Positions 1-9,654 are shown, numbered from the stretch's first letter. The stretch is 64,000 nt of DNA from Kineosporia corallincola (GCF_018499875.1 NZ_JAHBAY010000016.1:1-64000), one strand, 5' to 3'. Numbers and translations are program-made. Notes: generated by a model from the sequence alone, not told the origin.

Positions 1-3
1 CCG

Positions 4-378
4 TCACACGTGATCACCAATGCCGGCAACTGCCCCCGGTACGCCCACACCCGCCCGCGCGACCACCAGAAAATCTTGCCGCTGACGGTGACAGGCCGCC
101 AGGGCGTCCATGAGCTCGTCGTCCAAAACCGCCGTGGCCAGGCACAGATCGACGACACGATGCTCGGCCTCGTGCATCGCCACCGCCGCCGCGATCACCT
201 CGGCCGGCGCCAGAAGACGCAGACGGGTGATGCAGTCCAGCTGCTCCTGATGAGCCTTGGCGATCTGTTCGGTGAGCGGTTCGATCAACGCGTCACCAGG
301 CGGTGCGGCCCTGGCCGCGCGCAGCCGCCGGGCAGCGGCGGTTCGCGAGAAACCGCTGCTCCAGACTGGTGGGGTCAC
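4..378 (-). CDS. Hypothetical protein, 124 aa, translationally coupled
   Basis: I do not recognise a family. The frame starts with GTG at 378-376, which overlaps the TGA of the upstream gene (377-375) as GTGA, and it ends with TGA at 6-4. After an Arg/Ala-rich stretch (about residues 10-25), the middle looks helical and amphipathic (residues about 30-75, rich in Leu, Ala, Ile and Glu), followed by a hydrophobic Gly/Val tail. No signal peptide, membrane span or catalytic motif is visible. The overlap suggests it is made together with the gene ending at 375 and acts with it. The start is inferred from the overlap, as no strong ribosome site is needed there. Confidence 0.6.
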   Translation of the reverse strand: MTPPVWSSGFSRTAAARRLRAARAAPPGDALIEPLTEQIAKAHQEQLDCITRLRLLAPAEVIAAAVAMHEAEHRVVDLCLATAVLDDELMDALAACHRQRQDFLVVARAGVGVPGAVAGIGDHV

Positions 379-704
379 CCGTCGAGCGAGAACTCGCTCT
401 GCTCGCCCCCGGGTACCACCCGGGTCGGAGGTGCGGGCAGGTGCTGTTCCGGTGCGACGGCCTGCCAGCGCATGGCATACCGGTCGTGCCGCACCACACC
501 CTCGCGAGCGAGCTGGTGCAGCGAACGGCTCACCTGGTCGCCGATCACCAGCACCTCCCAGGAGGAACGGACGTCGGCCGGGAGCTCGTCCCACAGCCGC
601 ACGCGGATCTCCCGCAGCGTCATTCCGGCCGGGTTCGTGGCGAGACAGGCCAGGACCCAGGTGTCGGTTCTGGCGCTGAGCTGGTTGTGGTCCATCGGGA
701 CCAT
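375..704 (-). CDS. Small protein with winged-helix-like pattern
   Basis: About 109 residues, starting at ATG 704 (or ATG 695, three codons later). The upstream ribosome site is weak either way. The N-terminal 75 residues have the helix-helix-helix-strand rhythm of a winged-helix domain: a short helix, a TLREIRVRLW-type helix, a charged helix ending in SLHQLAREG, then VVRHDRYAMRW as a possible wing. The last 30 residues are Pro-rich and probably disordered. Its TGA overlaps the GTG of the next gene. A DNA-binding role is an inference from pattern alone, and I could not assign a family. Confidence 0.55.
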   Translation of the reverse strand: MVPMDHNQLSARTDTWVLACLATNPAGMTLREIRVRLWDELPADVRSSWEVLVIGDQVSRSLHQLAREGVVRHDRYAMRWQAVAPEQHLPAPPTRVVPGGEQSEFSLDG

Positions 705-816
705 CACACCACACGCGGCGCCGATCGGGAGGATTCGGCCGCGCAGGAACTCGGAGGCCGGGCCGGTGTGAGGTGGGCTACGTTGAGTGTGAGTGACAAC
801 GACGAGGAGCTCCGGC

Positions 817-1401
<585 letters not shown>

Positions 1402-1510
1402 GACACCGTTCCTTTCGGTACCGTTCACCCGGCGGAGGCGAACCTGCCCACCGGCCGGTGTGGCCGGGCGGTGACCGAACCCGGCTTCCTGAAAGGCCTT
1501 CGGCCGTGGC

Positions 1511-1918
1511 TCAGCCGGAGAACGGTTCCAGGAAGGCGGATTCGACCTCGAGCAGCTGGTCGGGGTGCAGCCGGGGCTGTGCCCAGTCGAGCAGCTCGAG
1601 GTGCAGCACGAACGGCAGAGGCACGGCCACGTGGTACTTCTCGACGTAGTGGGCCAGGTCGCGGGGCCAGACCCAGGCGCCGTCGGTGACCATCTCCAGT
1701 GGGGCCACGCCCTGGGCCGAGGGATCGAGCACGTCGTCGGTCAGGCAGCCGGTGGCCACCAGCACGGTGTTGCCCCAGAGGTGGCGCAGCAGCCTGCTCT
1801 CCTGCGCCTGCGGCAGCGGGTCCGCCCGGCCGGGGCGGGGGAGGGACTCGCGCAAGCTCTCGCCGGTGGGCAGGCCGTGCGGCAGTTCGCGGAAGAATCC
1901 GGCGCGGCTGATGATCAT
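1511..1918 (-). CDS. Possible immunity/partner protein of the toxin-like membrane protein
   Basis: 135 residues, ATG at 1918-1916 overlapping the TGA of the 812-residue gene upstream (1917-1915), so the two are translationally coupled. Visible features: a mixed N-terminus, a central segment LLRHLWGNTVLVATGCLTDDV, then VTDGAWVWPRDLAHYVEKYHVAVP and a C-terminal LHPDQLLEVE helix. From memory, the DGxWVWPxDLAHYVxxYHV pattern recurs in small proteins encoded directly after actinobacterial toxin-like genes. No membrane segment or signal peptide. The immunity role is inferred from coupling and this pattern; a simple accessory protein is equally possible. Confidence 0.7.
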   Translation of the reverse strand: MIISRAGFFRELPHGLPTGESLRESLPRPGRADPLPQAQESRLLRHLWGNTVLVATGCLTDDVLDPSAQGVAPLEMVTDGAWVWPRDLAHYVEKYHVAVPLPFVLHLELLDWAQPRLHPDQLLEVESAFLEPFSG

Positions 1919-4353
1919 CGTCGGGGTCCAGGCTCGAAGGATTCCCAGCGGCCGGAGGGCGCCAGGGGTGAGGGGCCGACGATCAGCCGGCCCGACTCGA
2001 AGACGTGCACGGTGTCGGTGGGGGCCAGCACCCGCACGCCGAGCCGGTCGGCGAGCAGCTGGGCGGTGCCGGCCGGGGCACCGCCGGCGGTGCCGGGGAT
2101 CAGGCGCACCGGGCCACCGGCGTACGAGGCGTCCTTGAGGATCAGCTTCGCCAGGGCGCGGGCACTGGGCACGCCGACGGCCTGCACCACCACGTCGTGG
2201 TGCCCGGGTGCCGGCACGGCCCGGGTGGCGTACTCGGTGAAAACCTCCGCCTTGCCGAGGAAACCGGACAGGCCACCGAGATCGAAGGCGTGCAGGTAGT
2301 CCTCGGCCGTGGTGCGCACACCGCGGGCCTCGACCGCGCCGCCGAAGGTGACCGGGACCATGGTCAGAGCCAGTTCGGCGGCGTCGGCCAGCAGACCGGC
2401 CGGGGTGGCCCGGGCCAGGTAGGTGCGGGTGGCCGCACGGGGCGCCCGCACGAACGTGGCGGCCCCGTACCCGTAGGAGGCCAGGTACACGGCGGTGCCG
2501 GAGACGCCGGGCGAGGCGCCGAGCGACCCGGCCGCCAGCGCGGCCAGCCCGGTGAGTCCGCCGGTCAGCAGGACCTGTTGCCAGACGGCCAGTTCCGTCC
2601 ACCAGGTGCCGGGCCCGGACAGGTCGGCGGAACCCGACGGCGCGTGCACCAGCCACAGCACGGCCAGGGCGGGCAGCAGGGTGAGCACGGCCGCGACCCG
2701 CCAGACCACCACCTGTGAGAGTCCGCCGCCGGACGGGTCACGATGCAGGTCGCTGTGCCAGGCGTAGGCCTCCTGCCGGGCGTGGCGGGTCATCTCCATC
2801 GCGGCGCGGCCGCGCACCAGCCGGGTCAGCCGGGACTCGCCGCTCACCCCCGCGTGCGCGGCGAGGATCACCGCCTTGTCTCGGATCGCGTAGGCCACGA
2901 GGGAGCAGCACGCGACCGTCAGCGTGTGCCGACCCAGCTGTACCAGCCAGAGGACGACGGCAGCCCTCTCCAGCCCCGCCCTCCGAACCCTCGCACCGCG
3001 GGACGAACCGGAGGACGCCCGGCGCCGCCCGTGGTCCGGGACGGTAGCGGTGTGGTTGCTGCGGGAGGTGACCGGTGTGGTGGCCGGTGTGGTGACCGGG
3101 TCTGCGGGCGGGCTCGGCGGATCGTGCGGAGGCTTGGGGGGAGAGACGCTGGAGGACACGGCCGGCGGATGCGCGGCGCCGGGGGAGGCAGTGTCGGGGG
3201 AGGCAGTGCCGGGCTGGGCGGTGTGCGGGGGTGTGATCGTGGGGGATGTGGTGGCCGAGGGTGCAACCGGCCCGGGTGAGGGAGCGGTGAGGGGCGACGT
3301 GGTGGGGGACGGAGCCGCGGGGGGCGGAGCTGCGGGATCGGCGTCGCCGGGCGAGATATCTTGCGGCGCAGGGTATGTGGGGGCCGGGGCCAGGCGGTTC
3401 GACCAGGCGCGGGCCCACCGGGCCGCGCGCCAGGGCACGGGCAGGACGGTCAGGTCGCCGCGGCACTCGTCGGCGGTGAGCAGGTGCCGGGCGTCGACCA
3501 GCACGGCCAGCAGCACCACCAGCACGGCCGCCACCCGCAGGCCGGTGCGCAGCGGCAGCTCGCCCACCTGCCCGGCCCACCCGAACGGTTCCGGGAGGGA
3601 TCCCGTGAGGGTGAGGACGGCGTCCACCATGGGTGTGCCGACGGCGACCGCCCAGACCAGGGGAACCACCAGCAGCCAGGACACGCGGGAGACCAGGCGT
3701 GCCGCGCGGCCGGCCGACGCGGCCGCGCGCCAGCCCACCACGGCCAGCCCGAGGGTGCCGCAGACCACGACCGCGGCCACGAACCCGGGCCCGGGCACGG
3801 CCGGTGCCCCGAGACCCCGCGCCAGTTCCCGCACCGCCCGGAAACCCAGGCCGGCCGCGAGACCCAGCAGCACCCAGTCGCCCACCGCGAACCGGCGCGC
3901 CCGTCGCGGCGCCACCAGCGCCACAGCGGCCGGCGGCACCAGCTGGGCCAGGGCGGTTCCGGCCACCTGGAGCGCCGCCGGACGGGGCTCGGGCAGCACG
4001 AGCAGCAGGGTCACGGCGGTGGCGGCGGCCCAGACCAGGGACGCCGCGAACACCAGGCCCAGGGCGGCCCAGCGCACCGTACGGGTGACCGTCAGCAGAA
4101 AACCGGCCACCATCAGCACGAGCACCGGCACGAACTGCGCCACCGCGGAACGTGCCCCGGGCAGCAGGACCACGGCCAGGAGCAGCCAGGCCAGCGCCGT
4201 CCACAGAACCACCGACCGCACCAGCCGCAGCCGGGGGACCAGGCCGGGCCGCACCCGGAAACGCCGCCGGGAGACCGGGCCGGGCTCCGGGTCGTGGATG
4301 TCGTCCGGGGTGTCCGTGATGCCGGTAGGGGTCTGTGCTGTCTTCGTCGCCAT
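1915..4353 (-). CDS. Large polytopic membrane protein with toxin-like C-terminal module
   Basis: 812 residues, ATG 4353 preceded by AGGAA. Residues about 45-295 hold roughly eight hydrophobic spans. Residues about 320-430 are a low-complexity linker of Pro, Ser, Thr and Ala in repeats such as SPTTSP and TASPDTASP. About three or four further hydrophobic spans follow (about 460-610), then a soluble tail. The last 90 residues carry VRLIPGTAGG, QLLADRLGVRVLAPTDTVHVFESGR and GRWESFEPG. From memory, this resembles a module (C/P-x-TG...AQxLADxLGxxVxAPTDxV...GGWxxFxPG) found at the ends of actinobacterial polymorphic-toxin-like proteins. The following gene overlaps it by ATGA. Not a recognised transporter; the toxin interpretation is inference. 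Confidence 0.75.
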   Translation of the reverse strand: MATKTAQTPTGITDTPDDIHDPEPGPVSRRRFRVRPGLVPRLRLVRSVVLWTALAWLLLAVVLLPGARSAVAQFVPVLVLMVAGFLLTVTRTVRWAALGLVFAASLVWAAATAVTLLLVLPEPRPAALQVAGTALAQLVPPAAVALVAPRRARRFAVGDWVLLGLAAGLGFRAVRELARGLGAPAVPGPGFVAAVVVCGTLGLAVVGWRAAASAGRAARLVSRVSWLLVVPLVWAVAVGTPMVDAVLTLTGSLPEPFGWAGQVGELPLRTGLRVAAVLVVLLAVLVDARHLLTADECRGDLTVLPVPWRAARWARAWSNRLAPAPTYPAPQDISPGDADPAAPPPAAPSPTTSPLTAPSPGPVAPSATTSPTITPPHTAQPGTASPDTASPGAAHPPAVSSSVSPPKPPHDPPSPPADPVTTPATTPVTSRSNHTATVPDHGRRRASSGSSRGARVRRAGLERAAVVLWLVQLGRHTLTVACCSLVAYAIRDKAVILAAHAGVSGESRLTRLVRGRAAMEMTRHARQEAYAWHSDLHRDPSGGGLSQVVVWRVAAVLTLLPALAVLWLVHAPSGSADLSGPGTWWTELAVWQQVLLTGGLTGLAALAAGSLGASPGVSGTAVYLASYGYGAATFVRAPRAATRTYLARATPAGLLADAAELALTMVPVTFGGAVEARGVRTTAEDYLHAFDLGGLSGFLGKAEVFTEYATRAVPAPGHHDVVVQAVGVPSARALAKLILKDASYAGGPVRLIPGTAGGAPAGTAQLLADRLGVRVLAPTDTVHVFESGRLIVGPSPLAPSGRWESFEPGPRR

Positions 4354-4377
4354 GCCCGGTTCCTGTTGACCTGCTCA

Positions 4378-4426
4378 CTCCCCGGAGTTCACGGGCCTGC
4401 GGTCGGTTCAGGCCTTCTCCGGGGAG
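4378..4426 (-). terminator. Hairpin after the GH42 gene
   Basis: CTCCCCGGAG (4378-4387) pairs exactly with CTCCGGGGAG (4417-4426), and GGCCT/AGGCC forms an inner stem. It lies between the end of the GH42 gene and the start of the next leftward gene, where it would end the GH43-MFS-GH42 transcript. No T-run follows, which is usual in this kind of genome. Confidence 0.55.
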
Positions 4427-4496
4427 CGAACCAGGATGCTGGCGTCCCGGGTGTTATCTGTGCGCTGTTTCAGGGGTATGTCCTGCTCAAGAACCG

Positions 4497-6617
4497 CTAC
4501 GCGGGGGTGACCAGCACCACCACGTCCCACGGGCCGAGCGTCAGCGTGTCACCCTCGGTCACCCGGTCGCCGGTGTGCAGGTTCTCGGCGGCCAGCGGCA
4601 CCACCACCGAGGCACTCTCCCACGACCAGTTCTGCACCACCCACAGCCGTTCACCCCGGCCGTTGACCGCCGAGTGGACGCGCACGGACGGGGCGTCCGG
4701 CGTCCACACGTTCTCCAGCGAACCGGCAGAATCGGCGGAACCGGCGGAACCGGCGGCCCAGGACAGCACCGACGAGGCGAGCTGCGGGTTGGGCAGGCAG
4801 CCGACGGCCGACACCCGCCCGGCGCCGTGTTCGCGGGTGGTCACGGCGGCGTAGTCGCCGTGGAACGGATGGTCGTAGCGGGCCACCACGGTGCCGTCGG
4901 TGACCTGGTACGACTCGATCCACTCCCGGGCCCCGGCGCCCTCGGCCAGGGTCAGACCCGAACCGGGGACGGCGAGGACCGGGACCGTCTCCTCCAGGTT
5001 CGTGTACTCGTCGTACCAGGCGCCCGCCGCCTCGTGCAGCCCGCCGCCGGGCGCGATCTCCGGACGGGCGCGGGCCTCGGTGTCGGCGTAGCCGGTGCGC
5101 GGCCCGAGCACGAGATGCCCACCGGCGGCGGCGTAGTCGAGCAGCCAGGCGAGCACCGCGTCGTCGGCCACGTAGTACGCGGAGACGACGAAGACCGGCA
5201 GTTCCCGGGCCACCTCGGCCGGGTCGGCGTCGAGGATCTTGCTGGCGTGGTACACGCGGGTCTGGAGCCCGGCGTCGAAGGCGCCGCGGGAGAACGCCTC
5301 CACCAGCGGGCCGTAGGAGTCCGGCACCGGCATGCCGTCGGGAGCGGCCAGCGGGCCCCACTTCTCGAACGACCACTTGCTTGCGTGGTCGTACAGCAGG
5401 CCCACCTGGGCGTCGGGACGCAGGCCGACGATGCGGTCGCCGAGGCCGGCCAGTTCCTGCCCGATCGCGGCGATCTCACGGTAGGTGCGGCCCGGCCGCT
5501 GGCTGTGCGGAAGCACGCCGCCCCAGTAGGTTTCCGGGCCGAAGTGCAGGGTGTGCCAGTGCCAGTACTCGATCATCTGGGCGCCCCGGCTGATCAGGGC
5601 CCAGGCCGCCTGCCGGCGCTGGCCCGGGTAGCCGGGCTGGTTCATCGACGAGAACCCGATGGACTGCGCGCCGACCTCGGTGACCAGGAACGGCTCGTGC
5701 CGGGTGCCGAACATCCAGTCGGCGCTGTGGTAGAGCGCCCAGGTGCCCTGCGTCCACCAGGTCTGCGGCTTCACCGCGGTGTCGGGCAGGGCCAGGGCGT
5801 CCTGCGCCTTGAAGTAGGGGTTGCCGGCGGTCACGGTGAACAGCTCACCGAGCGCGTCGTCCCGCACCGTCGGCCGACTGTACGACATGCAGGTCATCAC
5901 GAAACGATCACCGGCGTACTCGTTCACGATTCCGGTCTGCCAGGCGATGAACTCGGTGAGCAGGTCGGCCTGGAACAGCCGCCAGGCCAGGTCGTACTGC
6001 GGCAGCGCGTTGGCGTCGGGCCGCCACAGGTCGCTCCAGTCGCTCAGCCGGTGCGACCAGTAGGTGAGACCCCAGGCCTCGTTGAGCTTCTCGACCGTTC
6101 CGTACCGGTGCCGCAGGTGGTCGCGGAACCGCTCGAACACCCCCGGGTTGTGCAGAACCCAGGCCCCTGGCTCGTTGTCGACCTGGAACCCGACGATCGC
6201 CGGGTGCTGGGCGTGCCGTTCCAGGATGCGCCGCACCACCCGCTCGGCGTGGAACCGGAAGGCGGCGTGGGTGACGTCCATCTCCTGCCGCATGCCCCAG
6301 CCGAACTTCTTCCCGGTGGCGATCTCGGCGTTGATCTCCGGGTAGCGACGCTGGAGCCACGGCGGCACCGCGTAGGTCGGGGTGCCGAGAATGACCGCGA
6401 TGCCGTGCCTCCCGGCGGCGTCCAGCACCGGGGTGATCCATTCCAGGTCGAAGACGCCGTCCTCGGGCTCCCAGGTGGACCAGACCGACTCGCCGATCCG
6501 GATCACGCTGAACCCGGCGGCCTTCATCTCCTCGAAGTCCTGCTCCAGCCGCGGGGTGGGCTGGTACTCGTGGTAGTAGGCCGCGCCGTAGAGGACCTGG
6601 GACGGTGTGTAACTCAT
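4497..6617 (-). CDS. GH42 family beta-galactosidase
   Basis: 706 residues, the full length of glycoside hydrolase family 42, a TIM-barrel retaining enzyme that releases beta-galactose (some members act on alpha-L-arabinopyranosides). The acid/base Glu is E149 in FQVDNEPG and the nucleophile is E314 in FLVTEVGAQS. The N-terminus LYGAAYYHEYQP and the ESVWSTWEPEDGVFDLEW segment are classic. After the barrel come the trimerisation domain (about residues 390-600, with VVSAYYVADDAVLAWLLDYAAAGGHLVLGPRTGY) and a small C-terminal beta domain. No signal peptide, so it is cytoplasmic and acts on imported oligosaccharides. It is the last gene of the GH43-MFS-GH42 set, 16 bp after the transporter, and is presumably controlled by the divergent LacI protein. 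Confidence 0.95.
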   Translation of the reverse strand: MSYTPSQVLYGAAYYHEYQPTPRLEQDFEEMKAAGFSVIRIGESVWSTWEPEDGVFDLEWITPVLDAAGRHGIAVILGTPTYAVPPWLQRRYPEINAEIATGKKFGWGMRQEMDVTHAAFRFHAERVVRRILERHAQHPAIVGFQVDNEPGAWVLHNPGVFERFRDHLRHRYGTVEKLNEAWGLTYWSHRLSDWSDLWRPDANALPQYDLAWRLFQADLLTEFIAWQTGIVNEYAGDRFVMTCMSYSRPTVRDDALGELFTVTAGNPYFKAQDALALPDTAVKPQTWWTQGTWALYHSADWMFGTRHEPFLVTEVGAQSIGFSSMNQPGYPGQRRQAAWALISRGAQMIEYWHWHTLHFGPETYWGGVLPHSQRPGRTYREIAAIGQELAGLGDRIVGLRPDAQVGLLYDHASKWSFEKWGPLAAPDGMPVPDSYGPLVEAFSRGAFDAGLQTRVYHASKILDADPAEVARELPVFVVSAYYVADDAVLAWLLDYAAAGGHLVLGPRTGYADTEARARPEIAPGGGLHEAAGAWYDEYTNLEETVPVLAVPGSGLTLAEGAGAREWIESYQVTDGTVVARYDHPFHGDYAAVTTREHGAGRVSAVGCLPNPQLASSVLSWAAGSAGSADSAGSLENVWTPDAPSVRVHSAVNGRGERLWVVQNWSWESASVVVPLAAENLHTGDRVTEGDTLTLGPWDVVVLVTPA

Positions 6618-6633
6618 CGAATTTCCTTAGGTT

Positions 6634-7959
6634 TCAGCGGACCGACGTGATCCGGGTGATCGAGAGTGCGCCGATGACGGCCATCGCGATCGAGATCGGG
6701 AAGATCAGCCCGTAGGCGCCGGTCGAGACCGCCACGGTGGAGGTGATGATCGGGCCGATGGTCTGGCCGAGCGTGGTGGCCAGGTTGAGGATGCCCAGGT
6801 CCTTGCCCGCCTCCTCCTTGCTCGGCAGCACGTCGACGTTGATCGCCTGGTCGACGGAACCGAAGACGCCGTAACCGAATCCGGCGATCGCGGCGTAGAG
6901 GAACATGCCCATGGACGACGGGAAGATCCACGGCATCGCCACACCGACGGCGAACAGCCCGGCGGCGACCACGGCGGGGGCCTTGCGGCGGCCGATCCGG
7001 TCGGTGATCGGGCCCGAGCCCAGCGAGGCGACCAGCCCGACGACCAGGGTGATGATCGACATCGTGGAGATGGTGGCGGCCGACTTCACCGTGGACTGGC
7101 CCACGTAGTTCTGCACGATGTAGAGCTGGTAGGCGGCGATCATCTGGTAGCTGATCAGCATGAACAGCCGGCCGACGAACGCCTTGTAGAAGTCCGGCGC
7201 GCTCCTCGGGGCGGGCGGCCGGAAGGAGGCCAGCAGGTCCCTGAAACCGCCGGCCACCGCGGCCTGCCGCTCGGCCGAGCGCTCGCGCGGCCAGACGAAC
7301 AGGGTGAGGACGCCGGACAGGCCGAGCAGCACGGCGGCCAGGACATAGCCGGGGGTGGTGGCGGTGATGAAGGCCGCGCCGATCAGGGCGCCGAGCGGGT
7401 AGCCGATGGTGGCGCCGCCGCCGAAGAAGGCGGACATGGTGCCGCGCACGTTCAGCGGCACCCGGTCGGCGATCACGGCCAGGGCGGGCGCCAGCATCAT
7501 GTTCAGGCCGACCATGGTGACGCAGTAGATGACCATGATCGCGACCGGGCTGCCGACCACGCCGACCAGGAAGATCGAGACGGCGGCGATGATCCCGCCG
7601 AACAGCAGCCACGGGCTGCGGCGGCCGAAGCGCGATCGGCTGCGGTCGGAGAGGTTTCCGAACACCAGGTTGGCGACCAGCGAGACGATCGCGGTGACCG
7701 AGTTGATCGTGCCGAACCAGGCGTCGGGGGACGAGACGCCGATGTCGGTGAGGCGCTGCGGCAGCAGGACGTTGGCGACCATGGCCAGGCCGATGGCCCA
7801 GCAGATGCCGAAGAACAGGTAGCCGGCGCCGAAGCGGGCGATCGTCGCGCGGCTGGGGACCTGACCGGTGTCGGGTGCGACGTCGTCCGGAATCTCCTGG
7901 ACGACGGGGTTTTCCGGGTTCTCGGGGGAGAGCTCGGGGACGGAGGCAGGGGAACTCAT
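6634..7959 (-). CDS. MFS sugar/oligosaccharide transporter
   Basis: 441 residues, about twelve membrane spans after a 35-residue Pro/Glu-rich cytoplasmic N-tail. The loop between spans 2 and 3 reads NLSDRSRSRFGRRSPW, the motif of MFS/GPH-type sugar carriers, and GSGPITDRIGRRKAP repeats it in the second half. The start ATG 7959 has AGAAGG upstream. It sits between two glycoside hydrolase genes, so it probably imports the oligosaccharide or glycoside they cleave. A perfect 15-bp hairpin separates it from the GH43 gene upstream, which may set different expression levels within one transcript. Substrate is inferred from context only. Confidence 0.9.
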   Translation of the reverse strand: MSSPASVPELSPENPENPVVQEIPDDVAPDTGQVPSRATIARFGAGYLFFGICWAIGLAMVANVLLPQRLTDIGVSSPDAWFGTINSVTAIVSLVANLVFGNLSDRSRSRFGRRSPWLLFGGIIAAVSIFLVGVVGSPVAIMVIYCVTMVGLNMMLAPALAVIADRVPLNVRGTMSAFFGGGATIGYPLGALIGAAFITATTPGYVLAAVLLGLSGVLTLFVWPRERSAERQAAVAGGFRDLLASFRPPAPRSAPDFYKAFVGRLFMLISYQMIAAYQLYIVQNYVGQSTVKSAATISTMSIITLVVGLVASLGSGPITDRIGRRKAPAVVAAGLFAVGVAMPWIFPSSMGMFLYAAIAGFGYGVFGSVDQAINVDVLPSKEEAGKDLGILNLATTLGQTIGPIITSTVAVSTGAYGLIFPISIAMAVIGALSITRITSVR

Positions 7960-8040
7960 GTCAACCTTCTTTGGTTGTGCCCCGGATCGCCCCAGTGACG
8001 GGCGGCCCGTGACGGTTCTTCATTGAACAGGATGAGTCCG

Positions 8041-8074
8041 GCTCCCGGCGGCCGTGACGACGGCCGCCGGGAGC
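8041..8074 (-). terminator. Perfect 15-bp hairpin between GH43 and MFS genes
   Basis: GCTCCCGGCGGCCGT (8041-8055) and its exact complement (8060-8074) enclose a GACG loop. It follows the GH43 stop by 15 bp, inside what looks like one operon. It could be a partial terminator or a 3'-end stabiliser that raises GH43 mRNA over the genes behind it. Confidence 0.6.
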
Positions 8075-8088
8075 GGTGGTGGGGCTGA

Positions 8089-9615
8089 TCAGCTCTCGGA
8101 GCCGGAGGCCTGGTAGCCGGTGAAGGTCACGGTGCCCTCGACCGCGTACAGGCCGATGACCCGGCCGGTGAACGACGCGGCGGTCTCCGCGGACAGGTAG
8201 CGGCCGTCGACCCGGGCCAGGTCCAGCGTCTGCCCGCCCGCCTCGGCGCGGAGCACGACGTGATCGCTCGTCATCATCTCCGCGCTGAACCCGGCGGGCT
8301 GCGGGCGCACCGCGTCCAGGTGCAGGGTGACCGGTCCGGCCGGCAGCGTCCCGGTCCATTCCTGGCGCAGGCCGGGCACCTTCGCGCGGGCGGTGACCAC
8401 GACGCCGGCGCCCTCGGCGCGGGCCTCGATCTCGTAGTGGTGTTCCTCGTCGTAGCGCACGGCCAGGCCGCCGGTGCCCGCGGAGACGTCGACGGTGGTG
8501 CGGGACTCCACCGCGAAGGTGAGCTGCCGGCGTCCCACGAAGGAGGGCCGCAGGTCGTCGAGGGTGGAACCGTCGCCCTCGATGCGCAGCGCACCGTTCT
8601 CGACCGTGCCGATGACGGAGGGCAGGCGGCGCGGGGCGATCCAGCGGTTGTCGAGCGGCCCGTCGAACGTCACCACATCGGTCAGCGGCGAGCGTGGGGC
8701 GAGATGCACCGGCTCGGCCACCGGCCAGCCGTCGACCCAGGTCACCCGGGTGACGAAGGTTTCGCGGCCGAGCGGGGAGAACGCCCGCGTGCCGCCGCCG
8801 GGGCGGACGCCGAGCATCACCATCAGGGTCTCGCCGTCCGGGCCCTCGACCAGGTCGCCGTGGCCGGTGTTCTGGATCGGCCGGATCGTGCTGCGGGCGG
8901 TGAGGAACGGGTTGGCGGGCCCGGCCTCGAACGGGCCCTCGGGCGAGGTGGAGCGGGCGATCGAGACGCCGTGGCCGCGCTCGGTGCCGCCCTCGGCGAT
9001 CATCAGGTACCAGTGGTCGCCGCGGTGGTACAGGTGCGGGGCCTCGGGGAACATGAAGCCGGAACCGGACCAGATCGAGCGCGGTTCCTCCAGCAGCGTG
9101 CCGGTTTCCAGATCGACGCGGGCCTGGAGGATGCCCAGGTGCTCGCCCACCCTCTCGCCGCTGAGCACCAGGCCGGAGCAGGTGACGTAGGCCTGGCCCT
9201 CGTCGTCCCAGACCAGGTCGGGGTCGATGCCGTCGAGGCCCTCGATCACGGTGCCGTCGCTCCACGGGCCGGCCGGGTCGGTGGCGGTGAACACGACGCA
9301 GCCGCGGCCGGAGGGCACGGTGACGATCACGTGGAAGACGCCGTCCCGGTGCCGGATGGTGGGGGCCCAGACGCCGAGGTTGGTCGCGACCTCGCCCAGG
9401 TTCAGCTGCTCGGGGCGGGTGCCGACGTTGCCGATCTGCTCCCAGGTGACGAAGTCGGTGCTGCGGTACACCGGGAGGCCGGGCAGGTACTCGAAGGTGG
9501 AGGTGACGATGTAGTACACGTCGTCGACCCGGACCACGGACGGGTCGGGGTTGAAGCCGGGAAGAAGGGGATTCGGGTAGGGGGCTCCGATGCCTCCGAA
9601 CGTTTCTGGCGTCAT
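8089..9615 (-). CDS. GH43 family glycosidase (beta-xylosidase/arabinofuranosidase type)
   Basis: 508 residues. The N-terminal five-bladed propeller of family 43 carries the three expected acidic residues: the base Asp in PGFNPDPSVVRVDD (near the N-terminus), the pKa-modulating Asp in GIDPDLVWDDEG, and the acid Glu in FMFPEAPHLYHRG. The C-terminal about 200 residues form a beta-sandwich domain like that of fungal-type beta-xylosidases (FDGPLDNRWIAPRRLP onward). No signal peptide, so intracellular. Start ATG 9615 is preferred because AAGGGA lies 8 bp upstream; ATG 9621 is too close to it. First gene of the operon; the operator GAAACTGTTTC lies 28 bp upstream. Likely substrate is xylan- or arabinan-derived oligosaccharide. 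Confidence 0.93.
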   Translation of the reverse strand: MTPETFGGIGAPYPNPLLPGFNPDPSVVRVDDVYYIVTSTFEYLPGLPVYRSTDFVTWEQIGNVGTRPEQLNLGEVATNLGVWAPTIRHRDGVFHVIVTVPSGRGCVVFTATDPAGPWSDGTVIEGLDGIDPDLVWDDEGQAYVTCSGLVLSGERVGEHLGILQARVDLETGTLLEEPRSIWSGSGFMFPEAPHLYHRGDHWYLMIAEGGTERGHGVSIARSTSPEGPFEAGPANPFLTARSTIRPIQNTGHGDLVEGPDGETLMVMLGVRPGGGTRAFSPLGRETFVTRVTWVDGWPVAEPVHLAPRSPLTDVVTFDGPLDNRWIAPRRLPSVIGTVENGALRIEGDGSTLDDLRPSFVGRRQLTFAVESRTTVDVSAGTGGLAVRYDEEHHYEIEARAEGAGVVVTARAKVPGLRQEWTGTLPAGPVTLHLDAVRPQPAGFSAEMMTSDHVVLRAEAGGQTLDLARVDGRYLSAETAASFTGRVIGLYAVEGTVTFTGYQASGSES

Positions 9616-9643
9616 CGCCATGCTCCCTTGCATTCGTTGCTTT

Positions 9644-9654
9644 GAAACTGTTTC
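9644..9654. promoter_or_regulatory. LacI-type operator, copy 1
   Basis: GAAACTGTTTC, a near-palindrome around a central base, 28 bp before the GH43 start. An identical copy lies 87 bp away in front of the lacI-family gene. LacI-family sites are typically such short palindromes, so this is the probable binding site for the regulator encoded at 9785. A further half-site, TAAGTTTCGCT, follows at about 9657. Confidence 0.75.

Noticed and set aside
2738-4378. Long open frames antisense to or shifted from the large membrane protein gene
   Set aside because: They are low-complexity Arg/Gly/Pro/Ala products of GC-rich codons; the other frame has membrane spans, a ribosome site and coupled neighbours.
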